Made by a program: the position numbers and the translations under genes
Assembly (NCBI RefSeq): GCF_000418555.1
Contig: NZ_ATKM01000013.1
Coordinates: 124,001-188,000, forward strand
Source of the DNA: Pseudomonas sp. P818
GTDB lineage: Bacteria; Pseudomonadota; Gammaproteobacteria; Pseudomonadales; Pseudomonadaceae
Length of the DNA stretch: 64,000 bases
Reading direction: 5' to 3'
Shown: piece by piece, positions 10,216 through 19,628 of the stretch
How the letters are laid out: the number at the start of each line of letters is the position of its first letter
How positions within the stretch are numbered: the first letter of the stretch is position 1
The notes under the pieces: model-generated
What the model saw: the letters and a program-made list of their open reading frames with translations, nothing else
Told to the model about the DNA's origin: nothing
Databases searched by the model: none

Positions 10216-10932
10216 ATGCCCTCCCCCTGCACTGCCCTGATCTTTCAACTGTCCGGCTGCCTGGTCGACTTCGGCGCGCGCACCCTGCCTGTCGCATTGC
10301 AGCGTTTGCATCCACAGCGCACTGTACACCCCATCGCCGGCACACCTCGACAAGCGCTGGACGCTCTGCTCGGCAAGCCCGCCACGGCAGCACAGCTGCA
10401 GGCGCTGGAGCAGATGCTTGGCCAAGTAGCGGACGAACATGCCGAGCTGACTCCTGGCGCCGCCGAGCTGCTGCAAACTCTGCATGACAACGGCACGCCG
10501 TGCACCTGGCTGGACGATCTGCCAGCCGACGCCAGCCTGCGCCTGGCTCGGGCCCTGCCAGTTCCCATGGCGACGCCAACCAATCGCCAGGCACGGCCAT
10601 GGCCCGCACCTGACAGCTGCTGGCAGGCGTTGAGCCAACTGGGCGTCGAGCGTCTGGATGGCTGCATCGTCGTTAGCGGCAATCCGCTGTTGCTGCAGGC
10701 CGGGCTCAATGCTGGCTGCTGGACCATCGGCCTGGCGGCCTGTGGCCCGCTGTGCGGCCAGGCCCCGGCGGACTGGCAGGCGCTGGGCGCGGGCGAGCAG
10801 GAGCAGCTGCGCGCCGAGGCCACGCTGCAGCTCTATCGCCTGGGCGCGCATTCGGTGGTCGACCACCTGGGTGAGATCAAGGCCAGCCTCGAAGATATCG
10901 GCATGCGCCGCAGCAAGGGCGAAAAGCCCTGA
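10216..10932 (+). CDS. HAD-superfamily-like protein lacking catalytic aspartates
   Basis: A 238-residue protein with the overall layout of a phosphonatase-type HAD protein (the start MPSPCTALIF is chosen because the nucleotide motif would begin there; the frame extends upstream to 10081 inside the thioesterase gene). HAD motif I, normally DxDxT/S, reads IFQLSGCLVDFG, so the nucleophile and acid aspartates are Gln and Ser. Motif II-like IVVSGNP and the GCWTIGLA segment keep the fold pattern. Hydrolase activity is therefore unlikely; it may bind rather than cleave a phosphorylated ligand. PAO1 has a comparable gene at this place (PA2803, from memory). Confidence 0.68.
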   Translation: MPSPCTALIFQLSGCLVDFGARTLPVALQRLHPQRTVHPIAGTPRQALDALLGKPATAAQLQALEQMLGQVADEHAELTPGAAELLQTLHDNGTPCTWLDDLPADASLRLARALPVPMATPTNRQARPWPAPDSCWQALSQLGVERLDGCIVVSGNPLLLQAGLNAGCWTIGLAACGPLCGQAPADWQALGAGEQEQLRAEATLQLYRLGAHSVVDHLGEIKASLEDIGMRRSKGEKP

Positions 10933-11025
10933 GAGCTTGATCGGGATCAGGCAAAGACGGCGCGCTTGGATTAACCTTCAGGTACGGGCTGAAAACTTCC
11001 GGCGGCGCTGGGGGTCAATGCCTAC

Positions 11026-11165
11026 CAGGCCGTTGAAAAACGTAGGCGAGGCAGGCAAGACAAGGCAAAAACGACCGAAAAAGCGGAGTTTACATGCTGT
11101 AAATGAGCATTTTGAGGTCGTTTTTAACGCAGTATTGCCAACGTAAGTAGTTTTTCAACGGCCTG
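11026..11165. repeat. MITE-like element with terminal inverted repeats
   Basis: About 140 bases bounded by near-perfect inverted ends (CAGGCCGTTGAAAAAC and its complement), with an internal long stem around AAAACGACC / GGTCGTTTT. No coding capacity. A related end fragment is found at about 30308. Confidence 0.7.
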
Positions 11166-11192
11166 CTATGCCGATTCGACAAGGAGAACTCT

Positions 11193-11459
11193 ATGCCCGC
11201 AAGCGAGCTGCAGCAGCAACTGGAAGCCCTCCAGCAACACCTGACCCAGGACACGCCGCTCAGTGAGGAAGAACGCGCATCGCTTTACCTGCTGACTCAG
11301 GAAATCGAAGTGCAACTGGCACGCGAAGCCGCAGCGGCGCCCGACGCCACGCTGGTCGATGGCGTCAATCTGGCGGTGGAACGTTTCGAGGCCAGCCATC
11401 CCACCCTCGCCGGCACCCTGCGCAATATCATGCAGACCCTGGCCAACATGGGCATCTGA
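11193..11459 (+). CDS. DUF4404 family protein
   Basis: An 88-residue, wholly helical acidic protein with heptad-like LQQQLEALQQHL at its N-terminus, matching the DUF4404 family found beside queF in Pseudomonas. AGGAGA ribosome site precedes the ATG at proper spacing. Function unknown. It converges on queF across a bidirectional terminator. Confidence 0.82.
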   Translation: MPASELQQQLEALQQHLTQDTPLSEEERASLYLLTQEIEVQLAREAAAAPDATLVDGVNLAVERFEASHPTLAGTLRNIMQTLANMGI

Positions 11460-11494
11460 ACGCCCTACCGCAGATAGAGCCCGAGAACTCAAAC

Positions 11495-11521
11495 AAAATG
11501 CCGCCCAATGGCGGCATTTTT
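11495..11521. terminator. Bidirectional terminator between DUF4404 and queF
   Basis: AAAATGCCGCC / GGCGGCATTTT stem with a 4-base loop, then a further T, between convergent genes. Confidence 0.93.
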
Positions 11522-11527
11522 CATGGG

Positions 11528-12358
11528 TTACTGGCGCGCCAGGCGAGCATTGTCCGGGGTGATTGCCTCGCTGCTGCGGTACGGGTTGATATCCAGTCCG
11601 CCGCGGCGCACATAGCGCGCATAGACGGTGAGCGACTGCGGCTGCAGCAGGCGCTGCAGATCAAGGAAGATGCGCTCCACACACTGCTCGTGAAAGTCGG
11701 CGTGCTGGCGGAAGCTCACCAGATAAGCCAGCAGGCTGGCGTGATCCAGGGCCGCGCCCCGGTACTGCACGACAAGACTCCCCCAATCCGGCTGGCCGGT
11801 GACCGGACAGTTGGACTTGAGCAGATGGCTGTGCAGGCTCTCCTCCACCACGCGGATCGCGTCGCAGCGCAAGAGCTCCGGCTGCGGATGGGCGTACTGA
11901 GTGACGCTGATCTCCAGCTCATCGATGCACTGCCCCGGCAGCGTCGCCAGGCCCTCTGCCGACACCTCGCCCAGCGAGCGCAGGCGCACCGCCACCGGTT
12001 TACCGGCCACCTTCGACAAATCGCGCGCCAAGGTTGCCTGCACCTCGTCCCAGCTGGCGAATACCGTCTGATTCAGCGAGTTGAGATAGAGCTTGAAGGA
12101 CTTCGACTCGATGATGTTCGGCGAATCGGCAGGAATGGCGAATTCACCGATGGCGACCACCGGCTTGCCGGACGGCAGCAGCCAGGACAGCTCGTAGCAA
12201 TTCCAGTAGTCCACGCCCTGATACGGCAGGCTGGCACCATCCAGGCCCAGCTCCGCCCACTTGGTGCTGCGTGAAATGGGAAACAGCAACTCGGGGCTGT
12301 ACTCGGCGATGTACTGGCTGGATTTGCCCAGCGGGGAATGTTCGGCGGGGTGCTGCAT
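11528..12358 (-). CDS. queF: NADPH-dependent 7-cyano-7-deazaguanine reductase QueF
   Basis: A 276-residue unimodular-tandem QueF that reduces preQ0 to preQ1 in queuosine synthesis. The catalytic cysteine is in [15 protein letters not shown] and the substrate-binding glutamate in VVEESLHSH just before it; the N-terminal T-fold carries the family opening [20 protein letters not shown]. Length is right for the long (E. coli-like) QueF type. The start at 12358 was chosen because upstream residues to 12421 look unrelated. Confidence 0.95.
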   Translation of the reverse strand: MQHPAEHSPLGKSSQYIAEYSPELLFPISRSTKWAELGLDGASLPYQGVDYWNCYELSWLLPSGKPVVAIGEFAIPADSPNIIESKSFKLYLNSLNQTVFASWDEVQATLARDLSKVAGKPVAVRLRSLGEVSAEGLATLPGQCIDELEISVTQYAHPQPELLRCDAIRVVEESLHSHLLKSNCPVTGQPDWGSLVVQYRGAALDHASLLAYLVSFRQHADFHEQCVERIFLDLQRLLQPQSLTVYARYVRRGGLDINPYRSSEAITPDNARLARQ

Positions 12359-12445
12359 GGCGCGCAATCCAGGGTGGCGAAAAAACCGCGCGAGTTTAAC
12401 GGGTTGCGCGCCAGGCCGCACCCGCGAAGCACGACGCCGGCCACC

Positions 12446-12514
12446 TGTAGGAGCGAGCTCTGCTCGCGAATTGCCTTACAGCCAGAAGCTTCGCGAGCAG
12501 AGCTCGCTCCTACA
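12446..12514. repeat. Pseudomonas REP-type inverted repeat
   Basis: Two 25-base perfectly complementary arms (12446-12470 and 12490-12514, core GTAGGAGCGAGCTCTGCTCG) around a 19-base spacer, upstream of queF. This is the palindromic REP pair class common in Pseudomonas gaps. Confidence 0.85.
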
Positions 12515-12535
12515 ACAATGAGTCCCGCAGCGCCC

Positions 12536-12594
12536 GTGGGAGGCTTTCGGCTCGGGCATCCTGCTTCGCTCTACCTCCTGCATCCCTGCAGTCG
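12536..12594. repeat. Dispersed 59-base intergenic repeat, copy 1
   Basis: This segment (containing GGCTCGGGCATCCTGCTTCG and CTACCTCCTGCATCCCTGCA) recurs in inverted orientation at 22129-22189 with only 2 inserted bases. Non-coding. Confidence 0.8.
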
Positions 12595-12643
12595 CAGCCG
12601 CGACAGCTGCAAAAGCTCGCCGCCAAAGCGCCTCCTACAGGAT

Positions 12644-15600
12644 TCAGATCACCACCGGTTCGTCCTCGATCCTGCGCAGCGGCGCCCAACGCCGCAGCAA
12701 CAGGTACAACGTCGGGATCACATAAAGCGTGAAGAAGGTACCGACCAGCAGCCCACCGACGATCACCAGACCGATCTGCTGACGGCTTTCGGCGCCGGCG
12801 CCGCTGGCGATGGCCAAAGGCAGCGAGCCGAGCACCATGGCGCCGGTGGTCATCAGGATCGGCCGCAGGCGCTGTACCGAAGCCTCGATCACCGCCTCGC
12901 GCAGCGCCCTGCCCTCACGCAGCAGCTGGTTGGCGAACTCAACGATGAGGATGCCGTGCTTGGTGATCAGACCGATCAGGGTGACCAGACCGATCTGCGA
13001 ATAGATGTTCCAGGTGCCGCCGAACAGCTTCAGCGCCAGCAAGGCGCCGGCCATCGACAGCGGTACGCTGAACAGGATGATCAGCGGATCGCTGAAGCTT
13101 TCGAACTGCGCCGCCAGCACCAGGAAGATGAAGGCCAGCGCCAGGGCGAAGATCAGCAGGATGCCCGAGCTGGATTCCTTGAAATCCCGCGAGGTGCCGG
13201 TGTAGTCGTACTGCGTTTCCGGCGGGAATACTTCGCGGGCGGCCGCCTCCAGATGATTGAGCGCTTCACCCAGGGTGTAGCCGGCGCCGACGTTGGCGCT
13301 GATGGTCACCGCGCGCAGCTGGTTGAAGTGGTTAAGCTCGCGTGGAGCGACCGTCTCGCGCACCTCGATCAGGTTGGACAGCTGCACCATGCCGCCTTCG
13401 CGGTCGCGTACGTAAACGCGATCCAGGTCCTGCGGGTTGCTGCGGTCGATGTCCTGCAACTGCACCAGCACGTCGTACTGCTCGCCGTTCTGCTTGAAGC
13501 GGGTCACCTGACGGCTGCCGAACAGGCTCTCCAGGCTGCGGCCGATCACCGACACGTCGGTACCCACGGCGGCGGCCTGCTCGCGATTGACGGTGATCTT
13601 GAGCTGCGGCGCGTTGAGCTTGAGGTCGCTGTCCAAGCCCTCCACGCCCGGATAATCACGCATCCGCTCCATCAGCTGGTCGACGTAGCCCTGCAGCTCG
13701 GCGTATTCCATGGACGAGCGGATGACGAAGTTGATCGGCTGGTTGCGCGCGCTCTGCCCCAGGGGCGGGCGGTTGACCGGGGTGACACGCATGCCGGCGA
13801 TGTCCTGCAACTTGGGCAGCAGCTCGTTACGGATCTCGAACTGGCTGCGCGCACGGTCGCCCCAGTCCTCCAGCTTCATGAAGGAAATGCCCTGGGCCAC
13901 GGTCGGGAAGCCGGCCACCACCAGATAACGATTGGTCTCGGGAATGCTGGCATAAGCGGCCTCCACCTCGCGGGCATAGCGCGCCGTGTAGTCGATGGTC
14001 GCGCCATCCGGGCCATTGAACACGCCAACGATAGTGCCGGTGTCCTCGGTTGGCGCCAGCTCCGAACGCAGGCCGCTGAACAGCCAGGCGCACAGCACGA
14101 AGGCCCCCAGCAGCACGCCAAGCACCAGCGGCCAGGCGCGCAGAGCGCGATCCAGGCTGTGCTTGTAGCTATAGGTCAGGCCATTGAGGAAACCTTCGAT
14201 CAGGTTGTACACGCGACCGTGGCGCTGCTCGTGCTGGTGCGGTTTGAGCATGACTGCGCACATCATCGGCGTCAGCGTCAGGGCCACGAAACCTGAAACC
14301 AGCACCGAGCCGGCCAGGGTCCAGGCGAACTCGGTGAACAGCTTGCCCGTGGTGCCCTGCATGAAGCCGATCGGGGCGAATACGGCGGCAAGAGTCAGGG
14401 TCATGGCGATCACCGCGAAGGCGATCTCGCGGCTGCCCTTGAAGGCGGCCTGCATCGGCTTCATCCCCGCCTCGATATGACGGTGGATGTTCTCCAGCAT
14501 GACGATGGCATCGTCCACCACCAGGCCGATGGCCAGGACCATGGCCAACAGGGTCAGGGTATTGATGGTGAAGCCCATCAGCGACATCAGGGCGAAGGCA
14601 CCGATCAGCGACACCGGAATGGTCACCAGCGGAATCAACGTGGCGCGCAGCGAACGCAGGAAGATGAAGATGATCAGGATGACCAGCGCCACGGCTTCCC
14701 AGATGGTGGTGAAGACGTTGTCGATGGACTCGCGGATGAACTGAGAGTTGTCGTTGGCCACGGTCATTTTCATGCCGTCGGGCAGCAGCGCCTTGACGTC
14801 ATCCCAGGCGGCCGCGAGGCCATCGGAAATATCCAGCGGGTTGGCCGTGGCCTGCTTGACCAGGCCCAGGGTCACCGCCGGCAGACCGTTGAAACGCACC
14901 ACGGTACGTTCGTCGCGTGGCCCCACCTCGGCGCGACCGACGTCGGACAGACGCAACAGGTAGCCCTGCGAGTCATCGAGAATCAGCTCGTTGAACTGCT
15001 CCGGGGTGCGCAGATCGGTTTCCGACAGCACGCTGAACTCGCGCTCGCGCGACTCGATGCGCCCGGCCGGGATCTCCACGTTCTGTCGACGCAGGGCGTC
15101 CTCCACGTCCTGCACGGTGAGGTTGTGCGCAGCGAGCTTCTCCGGGTCGAGCCAGATGCGCATGGAAAACGTCCGGGCGCCGCGCACCTGCACTTCGGAC
15201 ACACCGGGGATGGTCTGCAGACGATCCTTGATCACCCGCTCCAGCACGTCGGTGATCTCCATCGCACTGTGCTGCTCACTGTGGAAGGCGATCCAGATCA
15301 CCGGCTGGGCGTCGGCCTCGACCTTCTGCACGATGGGTTCGTCCACCTCGTCCGGCAGCAGGCTGCGCACCCGCCCCAGGCGGTCGCGCACGTCGTTGGC
15401 CGCCTCGTCGGCGCTGCGGCCGAGGCGGAACTGCGCGGTGATCTGGGTGTTTTCCGCACGGCTGATGGAGGTGACGAAATCCAGCCCCTCGATACCCGAG
15501 AGCACATCCTCTACCGGCTGCGCCACCTGCGATTCCATGATTTCCGGGCTGGCACCGGGATAGGTGACCTGCACGGTGACGATGGGCACGTCGATATTGG

Positions 15601-15712
15601 GGTATTCGCGCACGTTGAGGCGGTCGTAGGCCATCAGCCCCAGCAGCACCACGATCAGCGACAGGACAGTGGCGAATACCGGCCGGCGAATGCAGACGTC
15701 GGAGAGTGTCAC
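12644..15712 (-). CDS. RND (HAE1) multidrug efflux inner-membrane pump
   Basis: A 1022-residue AcrB/MexF-type proton-driven pump. It has the standard plan: TM1 at the N-terminus (TVLSLIVVLLGLMAYDRL), large periplasmic loop with porter sequence, TM2-6 with the essential charged helix GLVVDDAIVMLEN near residue 400, second periplasmic loop and a second TM block ending near residue 1010. It overlaps the stop of the upstream adaptor gene by 4 bases, so they form one operon. No outer-membrane channel gene lies nearby, so it probably borrows an OprM-like channel. The substrate is unknown. Confidence 0.93.
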   Translation of the reverse strand: MTLSDVCIRRPVFATVLSLIVVLLGLMAYDRLNVREYPNIDVPIVTVQVTYPGASPEIMESQVAQPVEDVLSGIEGLDFVTSISRAENTQITAQFRLGRSADEAANDVRDRLGRVRSLLPDEVDEPIVQKVEADAQPVIWIAFHSEQHSAMEITDVLERVIKDRLQTIPGVSEVQVRGARTFSMRIWLDPEKLAAHNLTVQDVEDALRRQNVEIPAGRIESREREFSVLSETDLRTPEQFNELILDDSQGYLLRLSDVGRAEVGPRDERTVVRFNGLPAVTLGLVKQATANPLDISDGLAAAWDDVKALLPDGMKMTVANDNSQFIRESIDNVFTTIWEAVALVILIIFIFLRSLRATLIPLVTIPVSLIGAFALMSLMGFTINTLTLLAMVLAIGLVVDDAIVMLENIHRHIEAGMKPMQAAFKGSREIAFAVIAMTLTLAAVFAPIGFMQGTTGKLFTEFAWTLAGSVLVSGFVALTLTPMMCAVMLKPHQHEQRHGRVYNLIEGFLNGLTYSYKHSLDRALRAWPLVLGVLLGAFVLCAWLFSGLRSELAPTEDTGTIVGVFNGPDGATIDYTARYAREVEAAYASIPETNRYLVVAGFPTVAQGISFMKLEDWGDRARSQFEIRNELLPKLQDIAGMRVTPVNRPPLGQSARNQPINFVIRSSMEYAELQGYVDQLMERMRDYPGVEGLDSDLKLNAPQLKITVNREQAAAVGTDVSVIGRSLESLFGSRQVTRFKQNGEQYDVLVQLQDIDRSNPQDLDRVYVRDREGGMVQLSNLIEVRETVAPRELNHFNQLRAVTISANVGAGYTLGEALNHLEAAAREVFPPETQYDYTGTSRDFKESSSGILLIFALALAFIFLVLAAQFESFSDPLIILFSVPLSMAGALLALKLFGGTWNIYSQIGLVTLIGLITKHGILIVEFANQLLREGRALREAVIEASVQRLRPILMTTGAMVLGSLPLAIASGAGAESRQQIGLVIVGGLLVGTFFTLYVIPTLYLLLRRWAPLRRIEDEPVVI

Positions 15713-16731
15713 GGCTGGCGCTCCCCGCTCTTGCTGCGCACCGCCAGCCCTTCGCGTACGCGCTGCCAGCCGGCGCTGATCACCGTCTCGTCACCCTGCA
15801 AGCCCTCGCGCACCTCTACCAGGCCATCGAAACGCTTGCCCAGCGTCACCTCGCGGCGCTCGACCTTGCCGTCCACCAGCAGATTGACCAGCAGCTTGTC
15901 GCCCTGCGGCATCACCGCCTCCTCGGGAATCACCAGCGCGTCGGGGCGCTCCTCGAGAATCACTGACACGCGGACGAACTGGCCTGGGCGCAGACGGCGA
16001 TCATCGTTGCCGATATGCGCGCGGATGGCCTGGCTGCGCCCGGCTTCGTCCAGACGCGGATTGATGGCGAAGATCTCGCCGCGAAAGCGCTCGCCAGGGT
16101 AGGTATCGAGGGTTATTTCCACGGTCTGGCCGAGACGTACCTGAGCCACGGCCTTCTGCGGAATGCGGAAGTCGACCTTGAGCGGGTCGAGCACCTCCAG
16201 ATTGACGATGTTCTGGCCGGCGCTGAGGTAGTCGCCGACACTGGCCTGGCGCAGGCCGAGCGTGCCGTCGTAGGGCGCCTTGATCTGGGTCTTGTCGAGT
16301 CGCGCCTGAGCCAGGGCCTGGCTGGCGCGCGCGGCCTGCAACTGGCTCTGCGCCTCGTCCAGCGCCTGTGCGTTGCTGGCGCCACGCTGGAACAGCATCT
16401 GCGCGCGCTGATGGTTCTTTTCGGCGAGATCGAGATTGGCCCGGGCCTGGGCAAACTCGGCCCGGGTAATGGCATCGTCGAGGCTGACCAGCAGATCGCC
16501 GGCAGTCACCGCCTGCCCTTCACGAAAATGCAGGGTGGCCAGGCGCCCTTCCACTTCCGGGCGAATCATCACCGACTCGTCGGAGCGCAGCGAACCGAAG
16601 GTGATCAGCTCGTCACGCACCTCCATCTGCCGCACCGGTACGACCTCGACCATCGGCCCTTCGGTGGCCACTGCAGGCAACGCGCAAAAGCCCAGCAACA
16701 GCCACGGAAGCGCACGCAACAGCACGGTCAT
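15709..16731 (-). CDS. RND efflux periplasmic adaptor (membrane fusion protein)
   Basis: A 340-residue adaptor linking the RND pump to an outer-membrane channel. Signal peptide LLLGFCALPAVA, then a barrel-sandwich half (residues about 60-95, RPEVEGRLATLHFREGQAV), an alpha-hairpin (LAEKNHQRAQMLFQRGASNAQ), the second lipoyl half (IKAPYDGTLGLRQASVGDYL) and beta-barrel domain. The ATG at 16731 sits behind GGGG and is preferred over the TTG two codons upstream. There is no lipobox cysteine. The pump gene follows with a 4-base overlap. Confidence 0.92.
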   Translation of the reverse strand: MTVLLRALPWLLLGFCALPAVATEGPMVEVVPVRQMEVRDELITFGSLRSDESVMIRPEVEGRLATLHFREGQAVTAGDLLVSLDDAITRAEFAQARANLDLAEKNHQRAQMLFQRGASNAQALDEAQSQLQAARASQALAQARLDKTQIKAPYDGTLGLRQASVGDYLSAGQNIVNLEVLDPLKVDFRIPQKAVAQVRLGQTVEITLDTYPGERFRGEIFAINPRLDEAGRSQAIRAHIGNDDRRLRPGQFVRVSVILEERPDALVIPEEAVMPQGDKLLVNLLVDGKVERREVTLGKRFDGLVEVREGLQGDETVISAGWQRVREGLAVRSKSGERQP

Positions 16732-16835
16732 GATCAACCCCTTTTTCTTGGTAGAGGCGGAGTCTAACCGGCTGCTGCGTTACTGACAGGGGCGCAAGTT
16801 ATTTCGCTATGTTTTTTTCTAGCGCTGCCTGGCGC

Positions 16836-16937
16836 CGTAGGAGCGGCTTCAGCCGCGAGCGTCAACCGCCGCCCGGATGACGCAAACCTGTAGGCGCGGC
16901 TTGCGCCGCGAAAATCGCGGATAAATCCGCTCCTACA
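16836..16937. repeat. REP-like repeat cluster
   Basis: About 100 bases with several short palindromes (GTAGGAGCGGCTTCAGCCGC, GTAGGCGCGGCTTGCGCCGC, and an inverted CGCTCCTAC end). Placed between the RND adaptor and the ABC permease. Confidence 0.72.
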
Positions 16938-16949
16938 TGAGTGGCAACG

Positions 16950-17744
16950 TCACTGACGCATCCCGCGGCCGCTGATCAACAGACGAATGCACAGGGTATA
17001 GAGCACGGCGGTGGCCAGCAGCATGAAGCCGATGGCGACGCCGATGCGGATGTCTGACACGCCGAGAATGCCGTAGCGGAAGGCGTTGACCATATGCAGG
17101 ATGGGATTGCCCATCGACACCGTCTGCCAGAACGGCGGCAGCAGGGAGATGGAATAGAACACCCCGCCCAGGTAGGTCAGCGGCGTCAGCACGAAGGTGG
17201 GAACGATCGAAATGTCGTCGAAGTTGCGTGCAAACACCGCGTTGACGAAGCCGCCAAGGGAGAAGATGGTCGCGGTCAGCAGCACCACCAGCACCGTCAC
17301 GCCGAGATGATGCACCTGCAGATGGGTGAAGAACAGCGACAGGATGGTGACGATCACACCCACTGCCAGCCCGCGCAGCACGCCGCCGATGACGAAGCCG
17401 ATGAGGATGGTGTGCGGCGACACCGGCGACACCAGCAGTTCCTCGACGTTGCGCTGGAACTTGCTGCCGAAGAAGCTCGACACCACGTTGCCGTAGCTGT
17501 TGGTGATCACCGACATCATGATCAGCCCCGGCACGATGTATTCCATGTAGCTGAAGCCGCCCATGTCGCCGATCTGCCGGCCGATCAGGTTACCGAAGAT
17601 GACGAAGTACAGAACCATGGTGATCGCCGGCGGCAGCAGGGTCTGCGGCCAGATGCGCACGAAACGGCGCACCTCGCGATGAACGATGGTACGCAGAGCC
17701 ACCAGGTTGGCGGCAAACTCGCTGTTGAGGTACTGGGTATTCAT
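16950..17744 (-). CDS. ABC-2 type transporter permease (YadH-like)
   Basis: A 264-residue inner-membrane permease with six predicted membrane segments (for example TMVLYFVIFGNLIG, FVLTPLTYLGGVFYSISLLPPFW) and the ABC-2 signature NPILHMVNAFRYGILG near its end. It resembles the YadH export permeases. It is the second gene of an ABC exporter pair, overlapping the upstream ATPase gene by 4 bases (17741-17744). Substrate unknown. Confidence 0.9.
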   Translation of the reverse strand: MNTQYLNSEFAANLVALRTIVHREVRRFVRIWPQTLLPPAITMVLYFVIFGNLIGRQIGDMGGFSYMEYIVPGLIMMSVITNSYGNVVSSFFGSKFQRNVEELLVSPVSPHTILIGFVIGGVLRGLAVGVIVTILSLFFTHLQVHHLGVTVLVVLLTATIFSLGGFVNAVFARNFDDISIVPTFVLTPLTYLGGVFYSISLLPPFWQTVSMGNPILHMVNAFRYGILGVSDIRIGVAIGFMLLATAVLYTLCIRLLISGRGMRQ

Positions 17745-18673
17745 TGCGCCACCTTGGCCAGGTTCTTTTCCACCAGAGAGACGAACAGCTCCTCCAGGCG
17801 ATTGGTCTTGTTACGCAGGCTCAGCACCTGCACCTGCTGCTGCGCCAGTTGCTGGAACAACGCGTTGAGGCCCTGGCTCTTCTCCACCTGCACCTCCAGG
17901 GTGTGGTGGTCGAGCAGGCGCGCCGGATAGCCAATCAGCTTCGGCGCCTCGCTGTAGGAATCCTTCAGATCGAGCAGGAAGGTCTCGACGTGCAGCTTTT
18001 TAAGCAGGTCCTTCATGCTGCTCAGCTCGACGATGCGGCCGTGATCGATGATGCCGATGTTGCGGCACAGCTGCTCGGCCTCTTCCAGGTAATGGGTGGT
18101 GAGGATGATGGTGATGCCCTGCTTGTTCAGCTCGGTGAGAAAGCTCCACATCGACCGGCGCAACTCGATATCCACGCCGGCGGTGGGCTCGTCGAGAATC
18201 AGCAGGCGCGGCTGATGCACCAGGGCGCGGGCGATCATCAGGCGGCGTTTCATGCCGCCGGACAGCTCGCGCGAAGCCACGTCGCGCTTTTCCCACAGGC
18301 CGAGCTGGGTCAGGTACTGCTCGGCCCTCTCCTTGGCGATCGAGCGCGGAATGCCGTAGTAGCCGGCCTGGGTGACGACGATGTCGAACACCTTCTCGAA
18401 CTGGTTGAAGTTGAACTCCTGCGGCACCACACCCAGGCAGCGCTTGAGCGCGTAGGGTTCGCGGTCGAGGTCGTGGCCGAACACGCTGACCGTGCCGCTG
18501 CTCTTGTTCACCAGCGTGGAAAGGATGCCGATGGTGGTGGATTTGCCGGCGCCATTGGGGCCGAGCAAGGCGAAGAAATCACCTTCGGCGACGTCCAGAT
18601 CGATACCGTGCAGGGCCTGGAAGCCGTTTCCGTAGGTCTTGGTCAACTGGCGGATGGTCAGGGCGGAGCTCAT
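17741..18673 (-). CDS. ABC transporter ATP-binding protein (YadG-like)
   Basis: A 310-residue ATPase: Walker A LGPNGAGKSTTIG near residue 38, signature SRELSGGMKRRLMIARAL near residue 138, Walker B LLILDEPTAGVD and H-loop LTTHYLEEAEQ. A C-terminal extension (residues about 215-310) is typical of YadG-type export ATPases. It drives the permease encoded immediately downstream. From memory PAO1 has the same pair next to fadE. Confidence 0.93.
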   Translation of the reverse strand: MSSALTIRQLTKTYGNGFQALHGIDLDVAEGDFFALLGPNGAGKSTTIGILSTLVNKSSGTVSVFGHDLDREPYALKRCLGVVPQEFNFNQFEKVFDIVVTQAGYYGIPRSIAKERAEQYLTQLGLWEKRDVASRELSGGMKRRLMIARALVHQPRLLILDEPTAGVDIELRRSMWSFLTELNKQGITIILTTHYLEEAEQLCRNIGIIDHGRIVELSSMKDLLKKLHVETFLLDLKDSYSEAPKLIGYPARLLDHHTLEVQVEKSQGLNALFQQLAQQQVQVLSLRNKTNRLEELFVSLVEKNLAKVAQ

Positions 18674-18827
18674 GAAGATGGGGTTTCCCGCGCGAGAGTG
18701 AAGTCATGGTAGATGTGGGCGAAGGTGCTCGATTGCAACCGCGTGTTTCGCCCACTCTGTGCTGGCGTGCACCCTACCGGCCCTGACGCGCGGAGAAAAG
18801 GCCGTCCTGGCGATCTTGATTATCGAC

Positions 18828-19490
18828 TCAGTCGATAACACCGGCTTCGCGCTGCATGTCGCCGCTCAATTCCAGCGCACTTACCTCGAACAGATGCGGA
18901 TAACACCCGCGCAGATGGTCGAAGAACAGTTGCTCGGGCAGATCCTCGAATTGACCGTGGTCGAGCAGGTATTCCATGTAGCGTTTGCCCTGGTCGTTAT
19001 AAGGATGGAAGACGCTGTCATGCACGCCGTCGAACTCCAGCGGCGCCACCTTGAATACCCGGCACAGTGCCTCGTTGAACGCTGGCGTGGCCTTGACCCA
19101 GCGCCCGTCCAGATACAGCTCGGTGTAGCCGTGCATGGCGAACACCTCGCTGCGCAGCAGCTCCAGCAGGCGCGGCGTCGACAGGTGATTACGCACATCG
19201 GCCAGGCCGATGCGCGCAGCAATGCCGCAATGCCTTGCGCATGCGGCGAGCAGATTGGCCTTGGGCACGCAGTAGGACTCCCCGGCCTTCAGCGCGTGGC
19301 TGGCCTTCAGCGTCTGCGCATCGAGGCTGAAGGCATAGGGGTTGTAGCGAATCTCGTCGCGCACTGCCGAATACAGAGCCACGGCCTGACTGATCGGTTC
19401 TCGTGAGGCACCACGCCAACGTTCGGCGAACTCGACTACCAATGGATGGTCACTGTCAATGAAGCGGCCGGGGCGAAGATAGATCTGCAT
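18828..19490 (-). CDS. Transglutaminase-like (papain-fold) protein
   Basis: A 220-residue cytoplasmic protein with the transglutaminase-core triad: Cys in GESYCVPKANLLAACAR (residue about 72), His in FAMHGYTELYLDG, and Asp-equivalent in the strand after it (GRWVKATPAFNEALCR). No signal peptide or membrane segment. Such proteins are usually proteases or amidases rather than crosslinkers. It is divergent from fadE, and the promoters share the gap of about 140 bases. Confidence 0.82.
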   Translation of the reverse strand: MQIYLRPGRFIDSDHPLVVEFAERWRGASREPISQAVALYSAVRDEIRYNPYAFSLDAQTLKASHALKAGESYCVPKANLLAACARHCGIAARIGLADVRNHLSTPRLLELLRSEVFAMHGYTELYLDGRWVKATPAFNEALCRVFKVAPLEFDGVHDSVFHPYNDQGKRYMEYLLDHGQFEDLPEQLFFDHLRGCYPHLFEVSALELSGDMQREAGVID

Positions 19491-19628
19491 GACGGGGCTC
19501 CTGAAGTTCGCTTCAGTCTAATCCGCCAATTGCGCGATGCTTACGACGATCCGGCCAAGCTCACCGCCCCTCGCGCCATTTATGGCTATGCTCGGGGCGT
19601 TGCCCGCTCGAATCATGGAGGAATGCAC

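Noticed and set aside
12338..14296. A 652-residue plus-strand open frame opposite the RND pump gene
   Set aside because: Antisense shadow of a GC-rich gene: Gln/His/Asp-rich composition, no domain and no ribosome site; the pump frame is secure.
14477..16102. A 541-residue plus-strand frame over the RND adaptor and pump
   Set aside because: Low-complexity His/Gln/Asp composition typical of antisense frames.
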